Source of the DNA: Bolinopsis microptera | Taxonomy: Eukaryota > Ctenophora > Tentaculata > Lobata > Bolinopsidae | Reading direction: 5' to 3' | NCBI RefSeq assembly: GCF_026151205.1 | Contig: NW_026971846.1 | Span: 1 to 30,267, forward strand | DNA: 30,267 nucleotides | Shown: in pieces, positions 30,187 to 30,267 of the stretch | Layout: every line of letters begins with the position of its first letter | Numbering within the stretch: the stretch's first letter is position 1 | Notes under the pieces: generated by a model | The model's database searches: none | What the model saw: only the letters and a program-made list of their open reading frames with translations | Told to the model about the DNA's origin: nothing | Position numbers and translations under genes: made by a program

Positions 30187-30267
30187 ACTTCTAATCTTAT
30201 CACAATATTTCAGTGTCACACTTCTAATCATGTTACAATATTTAAGTGTCACACTTCTAATCTTGTT
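30187..30267 (+). repeat. 33-bp tandem repeat, cut by the window end
   Basis: Units 30187-30219 and 30220-30252, followed by a partial unit to 30267, share ACTTCTAATC, ACAATATTT and AGTGTCAC. A diverged single copy is at about 29991-30022 (TTCTAATCTAGTTACAATAG). The array probably continues beyond the window. Confidence 0.8.

Overview
The window looks like nuclear DNA of an invertebrate metazoan. The reasons are long non-coding stretches, fragments of non-LTR-retrotransposon-type reverse transcriptase proteins of a kind common in cnidarian, sponge and mollusc genomes, TATA-box promoter architecture, and large satellite DNA. I cannot name the species. There is no bacterial gene organisation, and no operon, rRNA or CRISPR array.

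Layout. Positions 1-2700 read as clean sequence: AT-rich non-coding DNA, a broken retrotransposon 3' end on the minus strand (532-935), and a CpG-rich cluster of short direct and inverted repeats (about 1660-2660). Positions 2700-24216 differ in texture. Homopolymers are inflated almost everywhere, and repeat copies differ mainly by run-length changes and smearing of neighbouring bases. This is what an unpolished long-read consensus looks like, so reading frames there are unreliable. Its large-scale structure is still legible: a short inverted satellite block (about 6640-7400), a 2.1-kb purine tract built from about 1.03-kb units (7390-9520), a 7-kb forward satellite array of about 38 monomers with higher-order organisation (9521-16600), a degraded tRNA-like element (about 17040), a minisatellite with a period near 40 bp (17345-17780), and plus-strand fragments that resemble retrotransposon endonuclease and reverse transcriptase regions.

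Positions 24217-30267 are clean again. They hold a plus-strand fragment resembling the start of an RT domain, a second and better copy of the minus-strand retroelement (24596-25287), about 3 kb of non-coding DNA with small palindromic or tandem duplications, and the best candidate gene of the window: a 74-codon reading frame (29294-29518) with a CxxC...CxxH arrangement. It sits behind a promoter-like segment of about 170 bp that is present twice in tandem, each copy ending in TATAAAAG. The window ends inside a 33-bp tandem repeat.

Overall this is a repeat-dominated, probably heterochromatic region whose central satellite was assembled poorly. No pathway can be reconstructed. The most informative signals are the satellite's higher-order structure and inversion around the purine tract, the CpG-rich repeat cluster that shares sequence with the retroelement junction, and the duplicated promoter with its small zinc-finger-like frame.
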